IMG/VR virus record: IMGVR_UViG_3300032298_000105
Location: 1-22,882 of that record
Direction: 5' to 3' (one strand)
DNA from: a virus
DNA length: 22,882 bases
Position numbers and translations under genes: made by a program. The notes beneath the pieces are model-generated. The model was given only the letters and a program-made list of their open reading frames with translations. It was not told the DNA's origin and ran no database searches. Shown piece after piece: positions 5,345-13,994 of the stretch; position 1 is the stretch's first letter, and each line of letters opens with the position of its first letter.

Positions 5345-5686
5345 TTAATCAGCAAGTTCAGTGATATACAAAGTTGTAGCAGCACCAGTACCTTGAATAG
5401 CAGCAATGTTAGCGTTAGGAGGAACTGCTAGTACAATCCGTTCGCCAGTACGCAGGTAATGGGACGAAGCAGTAGCAGTTTGAGCACCAACACCAATTAT
5501 ATAATGACAGTGGTTGCCACCAGCACACTTAATTGACACAAAACGACACGTTGTCGTCAGTGCTTGGTTTACACTTGTCGCCCCAAGAGTAATGGAACGC
5601 GATGCCCCAAGAGAAAATGCCGTAGTACTGGGTTCCGTAAGGAATGTACCCGCAGTTGTTGCGGCATCAGTTGTAATAGAAGCCAT
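5345..5686 (-). CDS. Small beta-rich putative virion protein
   Basis: A 113-aa protein rich in Thr, Ala and Gly with alternating hydrophobic stretches typical of a beta sandwich. It begins MASITTDAATTAGTFLTEPS, contains VNQALTTTCRFVSIKCAGGN, then HYLRTGERIVLAVPPNANIA, and ends TLYITELAD. Short proteins of this style (a surface carrying 'HYLxxGERIxLxVxPxxxIAAI' and ending in VTEL) are common in podovirus late regions, and I suspect head or tail decoration, but I cannot name a family. Three cysteines and a CHY segment are present. It lies between the C39 peptidase gene and terS, with 18 and 2 nt gaps. No Shine-Dalgarno visible. Confidence 0.7.
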   Translation of the reverse strand: MASITTDAATTAGTFLTEPSTTAFSLGASRSITLGATSVNQALTTTCRFVSIKCAGGNHCHYIIGVGAQTATASSHYLRTGERIVLAVPPNANIAAIQGTGAATTLYITELAD

Positions 5687-5704
5687 GATATTTAATAAAA
5701 GTGT

Positions 5705-6259
5705 TTATTTAGAGGATAGTTTACGGAATGTCATGTACCACCCAGACCCATTTCCATCAACCATCCACCGTTTGGACCAGTTTTTCCAGGTATAAGAGAC
5801 ATTTTTACCACCCCAGCCGGGTTTTGGGTAGCCTCCGTTGGCATTATCCATCTCTCCATACGGGTCATGACATACCACATGGGTATCCGTAAGGCCCACA
5901 ACCAACATCCAATGCCCACCACCCCTTGGGGCATGAGCAGGGCCATGATGGAGGATGCCACAAGCCACAGGATAGCCAGCATCTAACTCCTTTTCAAGAG
6001 TGGTACGGGTTCCATTTGTGTGAAAGGTTGCTTTGACCCCATAATCAGCTGCTGCCCGGATGTGTGCGGTTGCTTCGGTTGTATCACCGTACTTGAGTAC
6101 CGTCTTTAGATAATTATCGTCGGCATTAGCCCCAGAAAGGGCTTCTGGATTGAGGTACTTGATAGCCATAGCAGCCGTACTTGAGAAGCACATACGACTA
6201 CCATGACGGGTGGTTGAATCAAGCTGAGGGAAGTACTGACCAACGTTAAGGCGTACCAT
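5705..6259 (-). CDS. C39-like cysteine peptidase (endolysin candidate)
   Basis: A 184-aa protein with a papain-like C39 (Peptidase_C39_2 type) fold. Cys24 in RMCFSSTAAMAIKYL is the nucleophile, His116 in RGGGHWMLVVGLTD the base, and Asp132 in CHDPYGE the third catalytic residue. A Tyr/Trp-rich C-terminus (YTWKNWSKRWMVDGNGSGWY) completes the domain. No signal peptide or wall-binding domain is seen. C39-like proteins in phages lacking a classical lysozyme gene are thought to cleave peptidoglycan cross-bridges; here it stands 12 nt after a holin-like gene, so an endolysin role fits. T7's amidase (gene 3.5) would lie outside this window, so the presence of a second lysin cannot be excluded. Alternatives: virion maturation peptidase or bacteriocin-type peptidase. 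Confidence 0.8.
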   Translation of the reverse strand: MVRLNVGQYFPQLDSTTRHGSRMCFSSTAAMAIKYLNPEALSGANADDNYLKTVLKYGDTTEATAHIRAAADYGVKATFHTNGTRTTLEKELDAGYPVACGILHHGPAHAPRGGGHWMLVVGLTDTHVVCHDPYGEMDNANGGYPKPGWGGKNVSYTWKNWSKRWMVDGNGSGWYMTFRKLSSK

Positions 6260-6271
6260 TGTTACCCATCA

Positions 6272-6472
6272 TCACTTGAGGATGGAATCCTTAACCTTAG
6301 CAATCTTGTCGTCTTCAGTACGGAAGGGCTTAAGAGAGTTAACAGCATTCAGAAGAAGCTGAACGATGCTATTTTCCTTGAGTTTGCTGGCACCGACAAC
6401 TTCGGAACCAAGAAACAGGGCAAGAAAGGCGAGTGTTTCGTAAGAAACTTTAAGTCCGAGAAAAGTAAGCAT
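6272..6472 (-). CDS. Holin candidate, 66 aa
   Basis: A 66-aa protein with a hydrophobic N-terminal half: LTFLGLKVSYETLAFLALFL, then GSEVVGASKLKENSIVQLLL, followed by a charged tail with KPFRTEDDKIAKVKDSILK. One clear membrane segment (about 8-27) plus an amphipathic stretch, small size, a basic C-terminus and a position directly before the C39 peptidase (12 nt) fit a holin, which would form the inner membrane pores that release the endolysin. I recall similar 'SYETLAFLALFxxSEVVGASKLKxNSxxQLL' proteins from cyanophages, annotated hypothetical or holin-like. No Shine-Dalgarno; the start lies 5 nt after the preceding stop, so coupling is probable. Confidence 0.65.
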   Translation of the reverse strand: MLTFLGLKVSYETLAFLALFLGSEVVGASKLKENSIVQLLLNAVNSLKPFRTEDDKIAKVKDSILK

Positions 6473-6477
6473 GATGA

Positions 6478-6606
6478 TTAGCGGCCTTGACCGCGAGATT
6501 GTTTACGCCCGTGATTGGGCAATGATCGTGTTCCTTGTCCTTGACGGGTTTTCTTTGGGGGACCGGGAACATGGGTCACCTTGGTCATTGATTTAGGCTT
6601 GCCCAT
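6478..6606 (-). CDS. 42-aa basic PGPPKKTRQG mini-protein
   Basis: Found by hand translation: MGKPKSMTKVTHVPGPPKKT, then RQGQGTRSLPNHGRKQSRGQ, then GR. The core PGPPKKTRQG and the ending RGQGR match a motif I recall from tiny proteins of T7-like and T4-like cyanophages and pelagiphages (PPKKTRQGxGxxTKxxxxSR...RYRGQGK). It has no acidic residue at all, so nucleic acid binding or packing into the virion is plausible. It overlaps the DUF7936-like gene's 3' end by 14 nt and ends 5 nt before the holin candidate. Function unknown. Confidence 0.75.
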   Translation of the reverse strand: MGKPKSMTKVTHVPGPPKKTRQGQGTRSLPNHGRKQSRGQGR

Positions 6607-6910
6607 TTACCCAAGGAAGGCCAGCAGCCTTCGTCGGAGCAGCCTGCTCATCCAGTTGATTTTGAAGAGCAGCTTCAATTTCGGTTACTTTCTCTTCACC
6701 AAGAGAATCGGTGACCCAACCAACAATTTGCTGTTCGGTGAGTTCAGAGAAAGGGGTCTCAATCTCGCCATCAAAGCCGAGACTGCCGTAGGCTCCGGCA
6801 GAGTAGGTATCATTTTTAGCCGATACCGTATAATGAGCTACGATCACTTTTCCATCCGAAGTATTGCGTTCGAGGTTAGCAATGGCCCAGGTGTAAGTAG
6901 TTTCAGACAT
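6593..6910 (-). CDS. DUF7936-like phage protein
   Basis: A 105-aa acidic protein. The N-terminal half is beta-rich (YTWAIANLERNTSDGKVIVAHYTV...), the middle has GFDGEIETPFSELTEQQIVG, then the helix WVTDSLGEEKVTEIEAALQNQLDEQ, ending in PWVNGQA. The ordering 'TWxIxxLER..DG.V..AHxxVSA.D..Y.A...G...........PFxxLTEEQVxGWV...LGEExVxxIExxLxxQIxExxxPxxxxGLPW' is that of the DUF7936-type proteins common in phages of aquatic bacteria. They may be virion or tail-fiber accessory proteins, but none has an established role. It is the first gene after the fiber terminator. No ribosome site visible. Confidence 0.78.
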   Translation of the reverse strand: MSETTYTWAIANLERNTSDGKVIVAHYTVSAKNDTYSAGAYGSLGFDGEIETPFSELTEQQIVGWVTDSLGEEKVTEIEAALQNQLDEQAAPTKAAGLPWVNGQA

Positions 6911-6923
6911 TGGTTTAAGTATG

Positions 6924-6957
6924 AATAAAAATGCAACCAGTTAATAGGGCCGGTTGC
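6924..6957 (-). terminator. Rho-independent terminator after the tail fiber gene
   Basis: On the minus strand an 8-bp stem GCAACCGG / CTGGTTGC (one G-U) with a 9-nt loop, followed by ATTTTTATT. The G-U pair exists only in the minus-strand RNA, which supports the direction. It lies in the 67-nt gap between the fiber and the DUF7936-like gene. Confidence 0.75.
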
Positions 6958-6977
6958 CCGCCAGGTAGTGAAGGTGA

Positions 6978-9926
6978 CTACGCGCCCTTGAGGGCAGCTA
7001 CATCAGCCTCCAAGGCTTCGATGCGCTCCATCGCCTCCTGAAGCGCCTTGACTGCCTTCATGTAGAGCACCGAATAGTTGACGCTCTTGGTGACGGTGCC
7101 AAGGTCGTTGCCTTCTTCGTCGCGGTCGGGTGATTCAAAGACGAGGCCGGGGGAGACAAGTTCAGCCTCTTGAGCAACTAGTCCAATCTGAGTGTGGGTC
7201 TGGCCTTCCTTAAAGTTGTAGTTGCGGACCTGAAGGGCCTTCAAGTCATCCCATTGGGAGTTGGCGTCAACAATGTTTTCTTTCAGCTTGAGATCGGAGA
7301 TGGCGCCGTAGGAGTTGTTGGTGTTTTGGACGTTGCCATTTGAAAGGACTTTGTAAACAATGCCTCCCGAAGCCTCAACATAACCCCGATACAAGTCTCC
7401 AGCGGCACTCGTGCTTGTTACCGATGCAGAAATAGCTGTTCCTCCTGCATCTCTAGCAGAAACGAACAGAGCCAGATTATTGACATTACTTACAATTTGA
7501 TGAATCGCTTCGTTGCCATTGGCAATGTTAGTAACTGCATAGGAACCAGTATTGCTTACTTTTATAAAACCGTTTGCCTGAATCCTCATCCGCTCCGTAG
7601 GACTAGCCGTGCCGTCTGCCGTAGTGGAGAACACTAGGCGGCCTGGCATGTCATCAGCGCCGGGAGTGCCGTCTACTTGACAAGCAATTTCCGCAGCTAA
7701 TGTTGCATAATCAGTTCCATCATATCCTGCAAATTGATAAGAACCAAGAGAATCACCGGAATTGACAATTACTGGGCTTGCTATTGAGCCACGGCTTTTT
7801 ACAAGATTAAATGTTGGTGGGAAAGAATTGTTTGTTGCTCTTGCAATCGATGCGTGTGCATTTGTTGTACCAACAATTTGTACTAGTCCTTCGGCCCCGT
7901 AAGCAGCACTCGTAGACGTGCCAACTAAGAGCCTGCCCGAGCTGTCGATGCGGGCGCGTTCGGTGCCAACACCTGTATTGATTGCGGCTTGAGTATAAAA
8001 TGGGATCTCAGTTGGAGAGTTAAACGAGCTTGATCCACCACCAACGTGCAGTATTGTGTAAGTCGAACTAGAGTCAACTGAAATGATGGCTATATTCTTT
8101 TCTGCATTTGTATAATGAGCGGAAGTTACCGCCCCCCACTTTCTTGTTGAGTTAGTGCGGTCTCTGTTTACGCCAATGTCTGCACCAATGCGGATTGCAC
8201 CTGCATTTTGATAATCCCCGTAGGATACATCAAGAGCGGCCACGGGGCTCGTAGTGCCAATCCCTACGTTGCCTCCAGGAGTTATATAAAGCCTTTGAGT
8301 CAAGCTTCCGCCAGATGGCCTTGTGCTTAAATAAAGAGCGCCTGCATCATTGGCGGCAAAAGATTCAGAACGAATGGAAGCATTAACAGTTCCGGTAACT
8401 CGCTTAAAATCAACGGCAGCAACATTTGAGCCAGAAGCAACGTTGCCGGTAAGAGTTAAGATTGCATCACTTGCACTCGAAAAAACTTCAAGCAAACTGC
8501 TAGGGCTACTAGTCCCCAGACCTACCAGTCCGCCGGAGGTGATATGGAGTCTGTTTGCGCCTGCTGTTACTGCTGCCAACGTATCTGCTGCTGGGCTATA
8601 AAAACCAGTATTTAAGTCACCAGTGAAAGTAATGCTTGGCGTACCGACGGCGCCTAAGGGATGATCAATTGCTAACGAAGATGAAACTGCTGTTGTACTT
8701 GTTGTTAATCTCGCAACTCCATTAGTTGAGATGGCTACTTGGTCTGCACCTGGGCTGTAGATGCCGGTGTTGGTGTCGCCGGTGAACGTGATGCTCGGGG
8801 TAGCAGCTGCACCAAGGGGGTGGGCCAGCGCCCCGGTAAGGGTACCACCAGCAAGTTTGAGGTACCGTGTCTCTGGATCATTAGGAAAGTATTGAATCCA
8901 AGTCCAGGTAGCACCACTGGTTTGATAGATAATCCGAACCGAAAGTCCAGAACTACCAATAAAACCGGCAGGTAAACCAGACAGTGGAGTAAAGCTTTCA
9001 ATACCCGTTGAGTTAGTAACTTCAACAGCAGCATTGTTAGCTGGAGATCCAGGAATTGCTGCTACGTTAGCAACAGTAGTATAAAGAACCGCATTAGCCA
9101 CAGCAGCTGCCGCAGCATTAGCCGTTGTAACAGCTGTATTGGAGTTAGTGTTAGCGGTATTAGCCGTTGTAACAGCCGAGTTAGCCGTTGTAACAGCATT
9201 ATTAGCCGTTGTAACAGCGGTACTTGCGTTTGTAGATGCCGTATTAGCGGTACTTACAGCAGCAGTTGCGTTAGATGAAGCAGTGTTGGCAGTTGTTACC
9301 GCACTGTTAGCGTTTGTAAGGGCTGTGTTAGCCGTACTAAGCGCAGTGCTGGCATTACTAGACGCAGTGTTGGCTGTACTAACCGCAGAGTTAGCTGTAG
9401 TAACAGCAGTTGAAGCATTACTAGAAGCTGTGTTTGCCGTTGTTACAGCATTAGAAGCATTAGTGGACGCTGTGTTGGCTGTTGAGACCGCAGCAGACGC
9501 ATTACTGGAGGCAGTATTTGCCGTGCTAACGGCAGCCGACGATTGACTGAGGGCAGTATTAGCCGTAGTAGTTGCTGAAGCAGCCGTAGATGTAGCAGTA
9601 GTTGCTTCGTTAGTAGTTTCCTGAGCAATATAAAGAACCTGATCAAAATCTAAGTTAAGATCAGCTGCCTTAATGGATGAACCAGGAAAGAACGTCGCTT
9701 GAAGCGTTGCGTCATCCGTGCTACGATCAAGAAGAACTACGGCCCCGTTAGCAGGAGCCGCAACAAATTCAATGGTAGTAGCGTTGGCAAATGTGTATTG
9801 AGTTGTAATTGTCTGAAGAGTGCCATTGAGATAGACATCTACATCAGTGGTTTCAAGATATGGAAAAGTAATAGAGAACAGCTTGTTAGAGCCGTTCCCC
9901 GTGTATGTATTGGAGGTAGTTGCCAT
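6978..9926 (-). CDS. Tail fiber protein (T7 gp17-type N-terminus, S74 C-terminal chaperone)
   Basis: A 982-aa receptor-binding fiber. Residues 1-110 are the T7 tail-fiber anchor (starts MATTSNTYTGNGSNKLFSIT; contains LDRSTDDATLQATFFPGSSI). Residues about 110-285 are Ala/Ser/Thr/Asn heptad-style repeats forming a trimeric shaft. Two tandem modules 'HPLGAxxTPSITFTGDxNTGxYSPxAD' follow at about 365-450, then several beta modules with VGLGTSSP- and VGIGTTSP-type turns. The last 106 residues are an S74 intramolecular chaperone beginning SDLKLKENI; Ser877 and Lys882 form the self-cleavage dyad, and the end is a coiled coil. The fiber attaches to the tail tube via its N-terminus and binds the host surface. 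Starts 18 nt after the gp16-like gene; a terminator follows. Mosaic composition suggests module exchange. Confidence 0.93.
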   Translation of the reverse strand: MATTSNTYTGNGSNKLFSITFPYLETTDVDVYLNGTLQTITTQYTFANATTIEFVAAPANGAVVLLDRSTDDATLQATFFPGSSIKAADLNLDFDQVLYIAQETTNEATTATSTAASATTTANTALSQSSAAVSTANTASSNASAAVSTANTASTNASNAVTTANTASSNASTAVTTANSAVSTANTASSNASTALSTANTALTNANSAVTTANTASSNATAAVSTANTASTNASTAVTTANNAVTTANSAVTTANTANTNSNTAVTTANAAAAAVANAVLYTTVANVAAIPGSPANNAAVEVTNSTGIESFTPLSGLPAGFIGSSGLSVRIIYQTSGATWTWIQYFPNDPETRYLKLAGGTLTGALAHPLGAAATPSITFTGDTNTGIYSPGADQVAISTNGVARLTTSTTAVSSSLAIDHPLGAVGTPSITFTGDLNTGFYSPAADTLAAVTAGANRLHITSGGLVGLGTSSPSSLLEVFSSASDAILTLTGNVASGSNVAAVDFKRVTGTVNASIRSESFAANDAGALYLSTRPSGGSLTQRLYITPGGNVGIGTTSPVAALDVSYGDYQNAGAIRIGADIGVNRDRTNSTRKWGAVTSAHYTNAEKNIAIISVDSSSTYTILHVGGGSSSFNSPTEIPFYTQAAINTGVGTERARIDSSGRLLVGTSTSAAYGAEGLVQIVGTTNAHASIARATNNSFPPTFNLVKSRGSIASPVIVNSGDSLGSYQFAGYDGTDYATLAAEIACQVDGTPGADDMPGRLVFSTTADGTASPTERMRIQANGFIKVSNTGSYAVTNIANGNEAIHQIVSNVNNLALFVSARDAGGTAISASVTSTSAAGDLYRGYVEASGGIVYKVLSNGNVQNTNNSYGAISDLKLKENIVDANSQWDDLKALQVRNYNFKEGQTHTQIGLVAQEAELVSPGLVFESPDRDEEGNDLGTVTKSVNYSVLYMKAVKALQEAMERIEALEADVAALKGA
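8587..8830 (-). repeat. Two tandem fiber modules, diverged
   Basis: The copies near 8587-8660 and 8749-8830 both encode HPLGA..TPSITFTGD.NTG.YSP.AD. The proteins are nearly alike but the DNA is not: the left copy uses A/T-rich codons and the right copy G/C-rich ones (compare ccagtatttaagtcacc with ccggtgttggtgtcgcc). Confidence 0.75.
9100..9560 (-). repeat. Tail fiber shaft repeats
   Basis: Degenerate 21/42-nt repeats of gccgttgtaacagc type, coding for units such as TANTASSNASTAVT repeated about ten times. They form the predicted trimeric coiled-coil shaft. The near-identical DNA copies make this a likely place for length change by slippage or recombination. The antisense strand stays open here only because of the repeat codons. 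Confidence 0.8.
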
Positions 9927-9944
9927 TACTTGGTATTACCAAAG

Positions 9945-12900
9945 TTAGTTGGTTTTTGGTGCATTAGCAAATTGAAGAAACTCGTCAGTCTTTTTAGTAC
10001 TGAAGTCACCCTTAAAGGCGCGGATCTGTTCATCACGGCTCTGGTAAACCTGAGCACGGTAATCTGGATCTTCGTTGAATAAAGTGGTTAGCGCTTGTTT
10101 TTTATAGGCACTAACAATACGTCGTACTTCCTTGATGTGTGGTGGAGCATTCTCCTCTTCACCCATCAACATTTCAGTGGTAATCGTCCGACCCTTCCAT
10201 TGTTTGGCCATTGTTTGCCAAGCTTTATCACGGAAGAGGGTGTCAAGCTTTTTGGGAAGACCACTCTTGTAAAGGATCTGCGAAAGTCGCTCACGTTGTT
10301 CTGGTTGAAGACGGATATTATTTAGACCAGTCTTAATGATGCTATTGGAAGGGAATCCAATCTCAGTAAGAGTCTTAGCAACGTAGTTGTCGTTGACATC
10401 TTGAATGCGAATCGGAGATACGGCATTATAAAGACCTCCGGCAATTGAATTAAGTTTCTTACCAGTAATCCAACTTGTTACGGATGGTACGTCTCTACCA
10501 TAGCCAGGAGCAGCAGCAATCAACATACGATCCAATTCTCCACGGGTTTCCTTCATAAATGGATCAAGGGCATTAGCCAATGACCGGCGAGCACCAGCGT
10601 AAGGCAGGAAGTTGTTGGCAGCGTTAAGGACAAAGTTCATCATTCCAGGATCTTGCATACTCCGTGGATCAAGCATCTGTCCAAGAGCAGAAACACCAGA
10701 TAAGAAACTCTTGTCGGTATAAGCAGCCATAAAGGAGTATGCAAGTTGACTCATTACTCTACTAGCAGCGTCAGCACCGCCAATCTTGGCAAGACGCACG
10801 GTATCAGCAACAATGCTAAGCATCGAGTTAACTGGTTCAAGAGAGGCATATGACACCCACTTGTTACCCACTTTAATGGAATAAGGGGGGCGACCTTCTT
10901 CTTTCCATGCTGCCCGTTCCTCTTTGCTAAATGGAAGATTTCCAGTAACATCTAATTGCAAAGCCAGCATAAGCATACTTCCCGTCAACATAGCACCTGT
11001 TGCTTGACGACCACGGATCTCAGCTGCTAGGAGATAATCTCCATTCTTTTCAGCTGCTTCAAGGGTGTCACCAAGACCACGAATAACCTTATGAATACCA
11101 GGAACATGTTCCAGGCCATAACCAAGCAGGTTAGCTGGGGTACGGACAAAAGGAATAAATAGTTTGCCAACACCACCCCAAGACTGATCTAACATGTTAG
11201 CAAAGGAGTTCATAAAAGAACCTGGATCTTGCTGAAAGGTAATCCGTTCCGCATAATCCAGTAGATCCTTGTCAACAATACGACCGCTTTGTGGATCAAT
11301 ACCCTTTGAGAAGTTCTCAATGTATTTATTGAAAAGCATATCCACATCAGCATCATCAGCCGAATGCGATATTGCTTCATACATTGCCTTGCTGTTCATC
11401 CGATAACGAGCTGACATAGACTTAAAGAAGTCATCAGCAGCCATCAGGGAACGACTGGGCCAACTAAGCCAGGGGTTGTTCTGGAAGTTATAAGAAGTTT
11501 CGAGAAATCCAGCAGCAATCTTTTCAGATTCTGTTCTAGCAGCAAGGTTTAATTGCTCAAGAATTGCCCGAGTTTCAAAATCTTCAACAACAAACTTCTG
11601 ATTAAAGTTTACTGAGTCACCAGTCTTAAGGGTTGTCAGAGCCACCTGCCAAGCATCTTGGATGCCAGTAGCCATACCGTGGATACCAGCCACAGCAGAG
11701 GCTCGCAATGCCTTATCGCCCCCTACGACTCCTTGTAAATACGTTGAGAAGGGACGTTCCAGCAGGGAATAGGTGTTACCAAACGTGTTACGCAGGTGAG
11801 TAATAGGACCAGACAGCATCGACTGATACATACCAGTCATGGCTTGTTTGAAACCAACCCCACGGGCAGCATCCCAGAACCGAACAGTCTTGGATGGATC
11901 ACCACCAGCAAGCACCATGGAGCGGATAAGAGCATCCATTTCATCAGCAGCTTTTGGATCACTAGACCGTTGAAGGTTCTTGACCTTGGTTGCCCACTGA
12001 CGGATCTCACCACTGCTTAGTTCAGCCTTAGCCGCACTGGCTGCTTCATCAAGTGTATCAGCACCAAGACCAATAGCACTCTTAAAGATTTGAAGCGTAG
12101 AACCAGTTTTGTAAGCAGTGTATTTGTGGAGGTCAAGAAGGGTAACAAGACGATCAACAACCCGATCAAAGGAGTTACCAGTCAGTTCACCTGCTTCCCG
12201 CATGGCTACAGCATTGGTAGCAAGCTCATTAATTTGAAGCGCAGTGTCACGAACCAAAGCTTTGGTAACAAGGATACCCTTTTTGGAAAGGACACGCCCT
12301 GTTGTATTTTCTGGGTCGATGAGTTCTGACTGCTTCATCATGTCGAGGAGGCTTTCATTACTTACATCACCACCGAGGGCAGAACGGAAGTTCTCAAGTT
12401 CCTCAGCAGCGGATCTGACAATACTATCAACAGAATCACGTGCTGCTCGTGCTGCGTCTTGAAGCTCGAACCGAGAAGACACATTACGAATTAACTCCTC
12501 GGCACTACCCTTGATGTTCTGAATACGGAATTGAGCATCCGTCATCATGTGATTGGAGCCACGAACGTTGTCGGGGGCGTCAATCTTAATGCCATTACCA
12601 CGGGTAAGCTCGTGTTGATCAGCAATTGCCCTTACTGGACTGCCTTCTGTGATCGTGGCAGCAGCATCCTGTGGCAGGAACCGCTCCGCATCATTAGGAT
12701 AGTATCCGTTAGCAATACGCTCATCGGTCTCTGCAAGGGCCTTACGGGCGTCGTCAAGCGTCTCCTTAAGGGCCACAGCCTGTGGAGCATCATCAGGCAC
12801 ACCAGCAGCCTTTAGAGCCGCTTCCTGGTCCATCAAATTACGCTCAACATCAAGCAGTTCTTCAAGTTCCAGTTGATTTGCTTCGCCGTGAAGATCAGCT

Positions 12901-13931
12901 TCCCTAGCAATGTTTTTAGTATCAGCTTTATCAGCTGCTTTCATTGCTTGGTTGCCTGCTTCCAGTCCCTGTGCTAGGGCTTGTTCGGGTGTTGCTCCAG
13001 CCTTCAGAGCAGCCTGAGCTGCCTTACGACCAAAGACCATCCATCCAAAACCATCAACAATAGAACCAAAGACACCACCCTCCAGGGTACCCTTAACTTT
13101 CTGCGTAAAGACATCATCTGTCTTATCAGTTGCCAGGGCAAAGAAGAGAGAATCATGAAGTGGATGGTCCTTAGGAACAAAGTTCTGAACCATCTCGGAG
13201 AAGTTACCATCATCCTTTTTGGTAAGGATAAAGTCAGCAACAGCACCTGGAACAATACCAGAAGCAACAGCACCGCGAAGACCAACACCCTTTGTGCCTA
13301 GCTGGAGTAGGGCTTTGGGGGCGACCCTAGCAGCAGCTCTAGTAAGGACAATCAGTTCACCAAACTTAAGGGCAGTCTGCCCAAGTTGTGTCTTAGGCTT
13401 CTGAAGGCCAAAGGAATAGGCAGCAGCAGTATAACGGTCACTCCACGGATCTTCGGTGGGCTTGACCTTACCACCCGTAACCTTGGAAGCACCAACCTTG
13501 AGGACATCACCAGCAAGATCAGCAGTGTCTAGGAGAGCCTCTACGGATCCAACACCAAGATTGCTCACGGTGCGAACTGCTTCGGCTGTAAAGCCTTTAT
13601 CTTTGCTGATGTTTTGCTGAGCCTTAGCAGCCATTCCTGGTTGCTTTTTGCCCTGTTCGTATTGCTGCTTGAGGTTTGTTTTAAGACCAAAGGTCCCAGC
13701 AGCAGCATCAATAGCCCCATAGATATTGGGACCATAATCAGTGGACAATGCCTGCCCAACGGGCTGAAGAGGGTTAACCGTCTTGGGTCCAACCTCTCCT
13801 TTCTTAACAGCTGTTTGTTGAACCTGTTGCTCTTCAGCAGCCTTGAGGGCAGCTTGTTCTTTTTCGTACTCGTTGCTAGTATAATAAGGATCTAGAGGTC
13901 CAGGCCCAACAGGGCCAGAATATTGAGGCAT
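9945..13931 (-). CDS. Internal virion protein (T7 gp16-like core/ejection protein)
   Basis: A 1328-aa protein in the place of T7 gp16 (1318 aa): the inner-core protein ejected into the cell envelope to form part of the DNA conduit. The frame opens at a TTG (13967); the ATG at 13931 (MPQYSGPVGPGPLD) is preferred. The N-terminus is Pro/Gln-rich. Hydrophobic, Ala-rich stretches lie near 190-240 (LGQTALKFGELIVLTRAAAR) and 265-310. Helical, charged regions fill 320-650. A conserved-looking centre follows (SGPITHLRNTFGNTYSLLER), then QDPGSFMNSFANMLDQSWGG near 905 and ITHLRN/PFVRTPANLLGYGL-type segments. No lytic transglycosylase domain is present at the N-terminus, unlike T7. A terminator and a 70-nt leader precede it, so it may have its own promoter. 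Confidence 0.85.
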   Translation of the reverse strand: MPQYSGPVGPGPLDPYYTSNEYEKEQAALKAAEEQQVQQTAVKKGEVGPKTVNPLQPVGQALSTDYGPNIYGAIDAAAGTFGLKTNLKQQYEQGKKQPGMAAKAQQNISKDKGFTAEAVRTVSNLGVGSVEALLDTADLAGDVLKVGASKVTGGKVKPTEDPWSDRYTAAAYSFGLQKPKTQLGQTALKFGELIVLTRAAARVAPKALLQLGTKGVGLRGAVASGIVPGAVADFILTKKDDGNFSEMVQNFVPKDHPLHDSLFFALATDKTDDVFTQKVKGTLEGGVFGSIVDGFGWMVFGRKAAQAALKAGATPEQALAQGLEAGNQAMKAADKADTKNIAREADLHGEANQLELEELLDVERNLMDQEAALKAAGVPDDAPQAVALKETLDDARKALAETDERIANGYYPNDAERFLPQDAAATITEGSPVRAIADQHELTRGNGIKIDAPDNVRGSNHMMTDAQFRIQNIKGSAEELIRNVSSRFELQDAARAARDSVDSIVRSAAEELENFRSALGGDVSNESLLDMMKQSELIDPENTTGRVLSKKGILVTKALVRDTALQINELATNAVAMREAGELTGNSFDRVVDRLVTLLDLHKYTAYKTGSTLQIFKSAIGLGADTLDEAASAAKAELSSGEIRQWATKVKNLQRSSDPKAADEMDALIRSMVLAGGDPSKTVRFWDAARGVGFKQAMTGMYQSMLSGPITHLRNTFGNTYSLLERPFSTYLQGVVGGDKALRASAVAGIHGMATGIQDAWQVALTTLKTGDSVNFNQKFVVEDFETRAILEQLNLAARTESEKIAAGFLETSYNFQNNPWLSWPSRSLMAADDFFKSMSARYRMNSKAMYEAISHSADDADVDMLFNKYIENFSKGIDPQSGRIVDKDLLDYAERITFQQDPGSFMNSFANMLDQSWGGVGKLFIPFVRTPANLLGYGLEHVPGIHKVIRGLGDTLEAAEKNGDYLLAAEIRGRQATGAMLTGSMLMLALQLDVTGNLPFSKEERAAWKEEGRPPYSIKVGNKWVSYASLEPVNSMLSIVADTVRLAKIGGADAASRVMSQLAYSFMAAYTDKSFLSGVSALGQMLDPRSMQDPGMMNFVLNAANNFLPYAGARRSLANALDPFMKETRGELDRMLIAAAPGYGRDVPSVTSWITGKKLNSIAGGLYNAVSPIRIQDVNDNYVAKTLTEIGFPSNSIIKTGLNNIRLQPEQRERLSQILYKSGLPKKLDTLFRDKAWQTMAKQWKGRTITTEMLMGEEENAPPHIKEVRRIVSAYKKQALTTLFNEDPDYRAQVYQSRDEQIRAFKGDFSTKKTDEFLQFANAPKTN

Positions 13932-13937
13932 TGTTGG

Positions 13938-13952
13938 AAGGGGTGCCCGCAG
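13938..13952 (-). promoter_or_regulatory. Weak promoter candidate in the gp16 leader
   Basis: GGGCACCC (13941-13948) lies on the minus strand between the gene 15 terminator and the gp16 ATG. It matches the centre of the promoter I recall for cyanophage Syn5 RNA polymerase (ATTGGGCACCCGTAA), but the flanking bases do not match. A low-confidence candidate, noted because a terminator directly upstream would call for re-initiation. Confidence 0.2.
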
Positions 13953-13965
13953 GCAAAGGGTTGAC

Positions 13966-13994
13966 AAAAAAAGGGGACTAGCGCACCAGCCCCC
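13966..13994 (-). terminator. Rho-independent terminator between gene 15 and gene 16
   Basis: On the minus strand GGGGGCTGG, loop TGCG, CTAGTCCCC gives a 9-bp stem with two G-U pairs, followed directly by seven T. The G-U pairs would be mismatches in the plus-strand RNA, so it works in the direction of the genes. It begins 6 nt after the gene 15 stop codon. Confidence 0.9.

Noticed and set aside
9139-9546. A 135-codon plus-strand frame encoding a hydrophobic LAVVTA repeat, resembling a membrane protein
   Set aside because: It is the exact complement of the fiber shaft repeat; openness follows from the repeated codons.
13932-13967. N-terminal extension of the gp16-like gene from a TTG
   Set aside because: It would begin inside the T run of the terminator; the ATG at 13931 is more likely.
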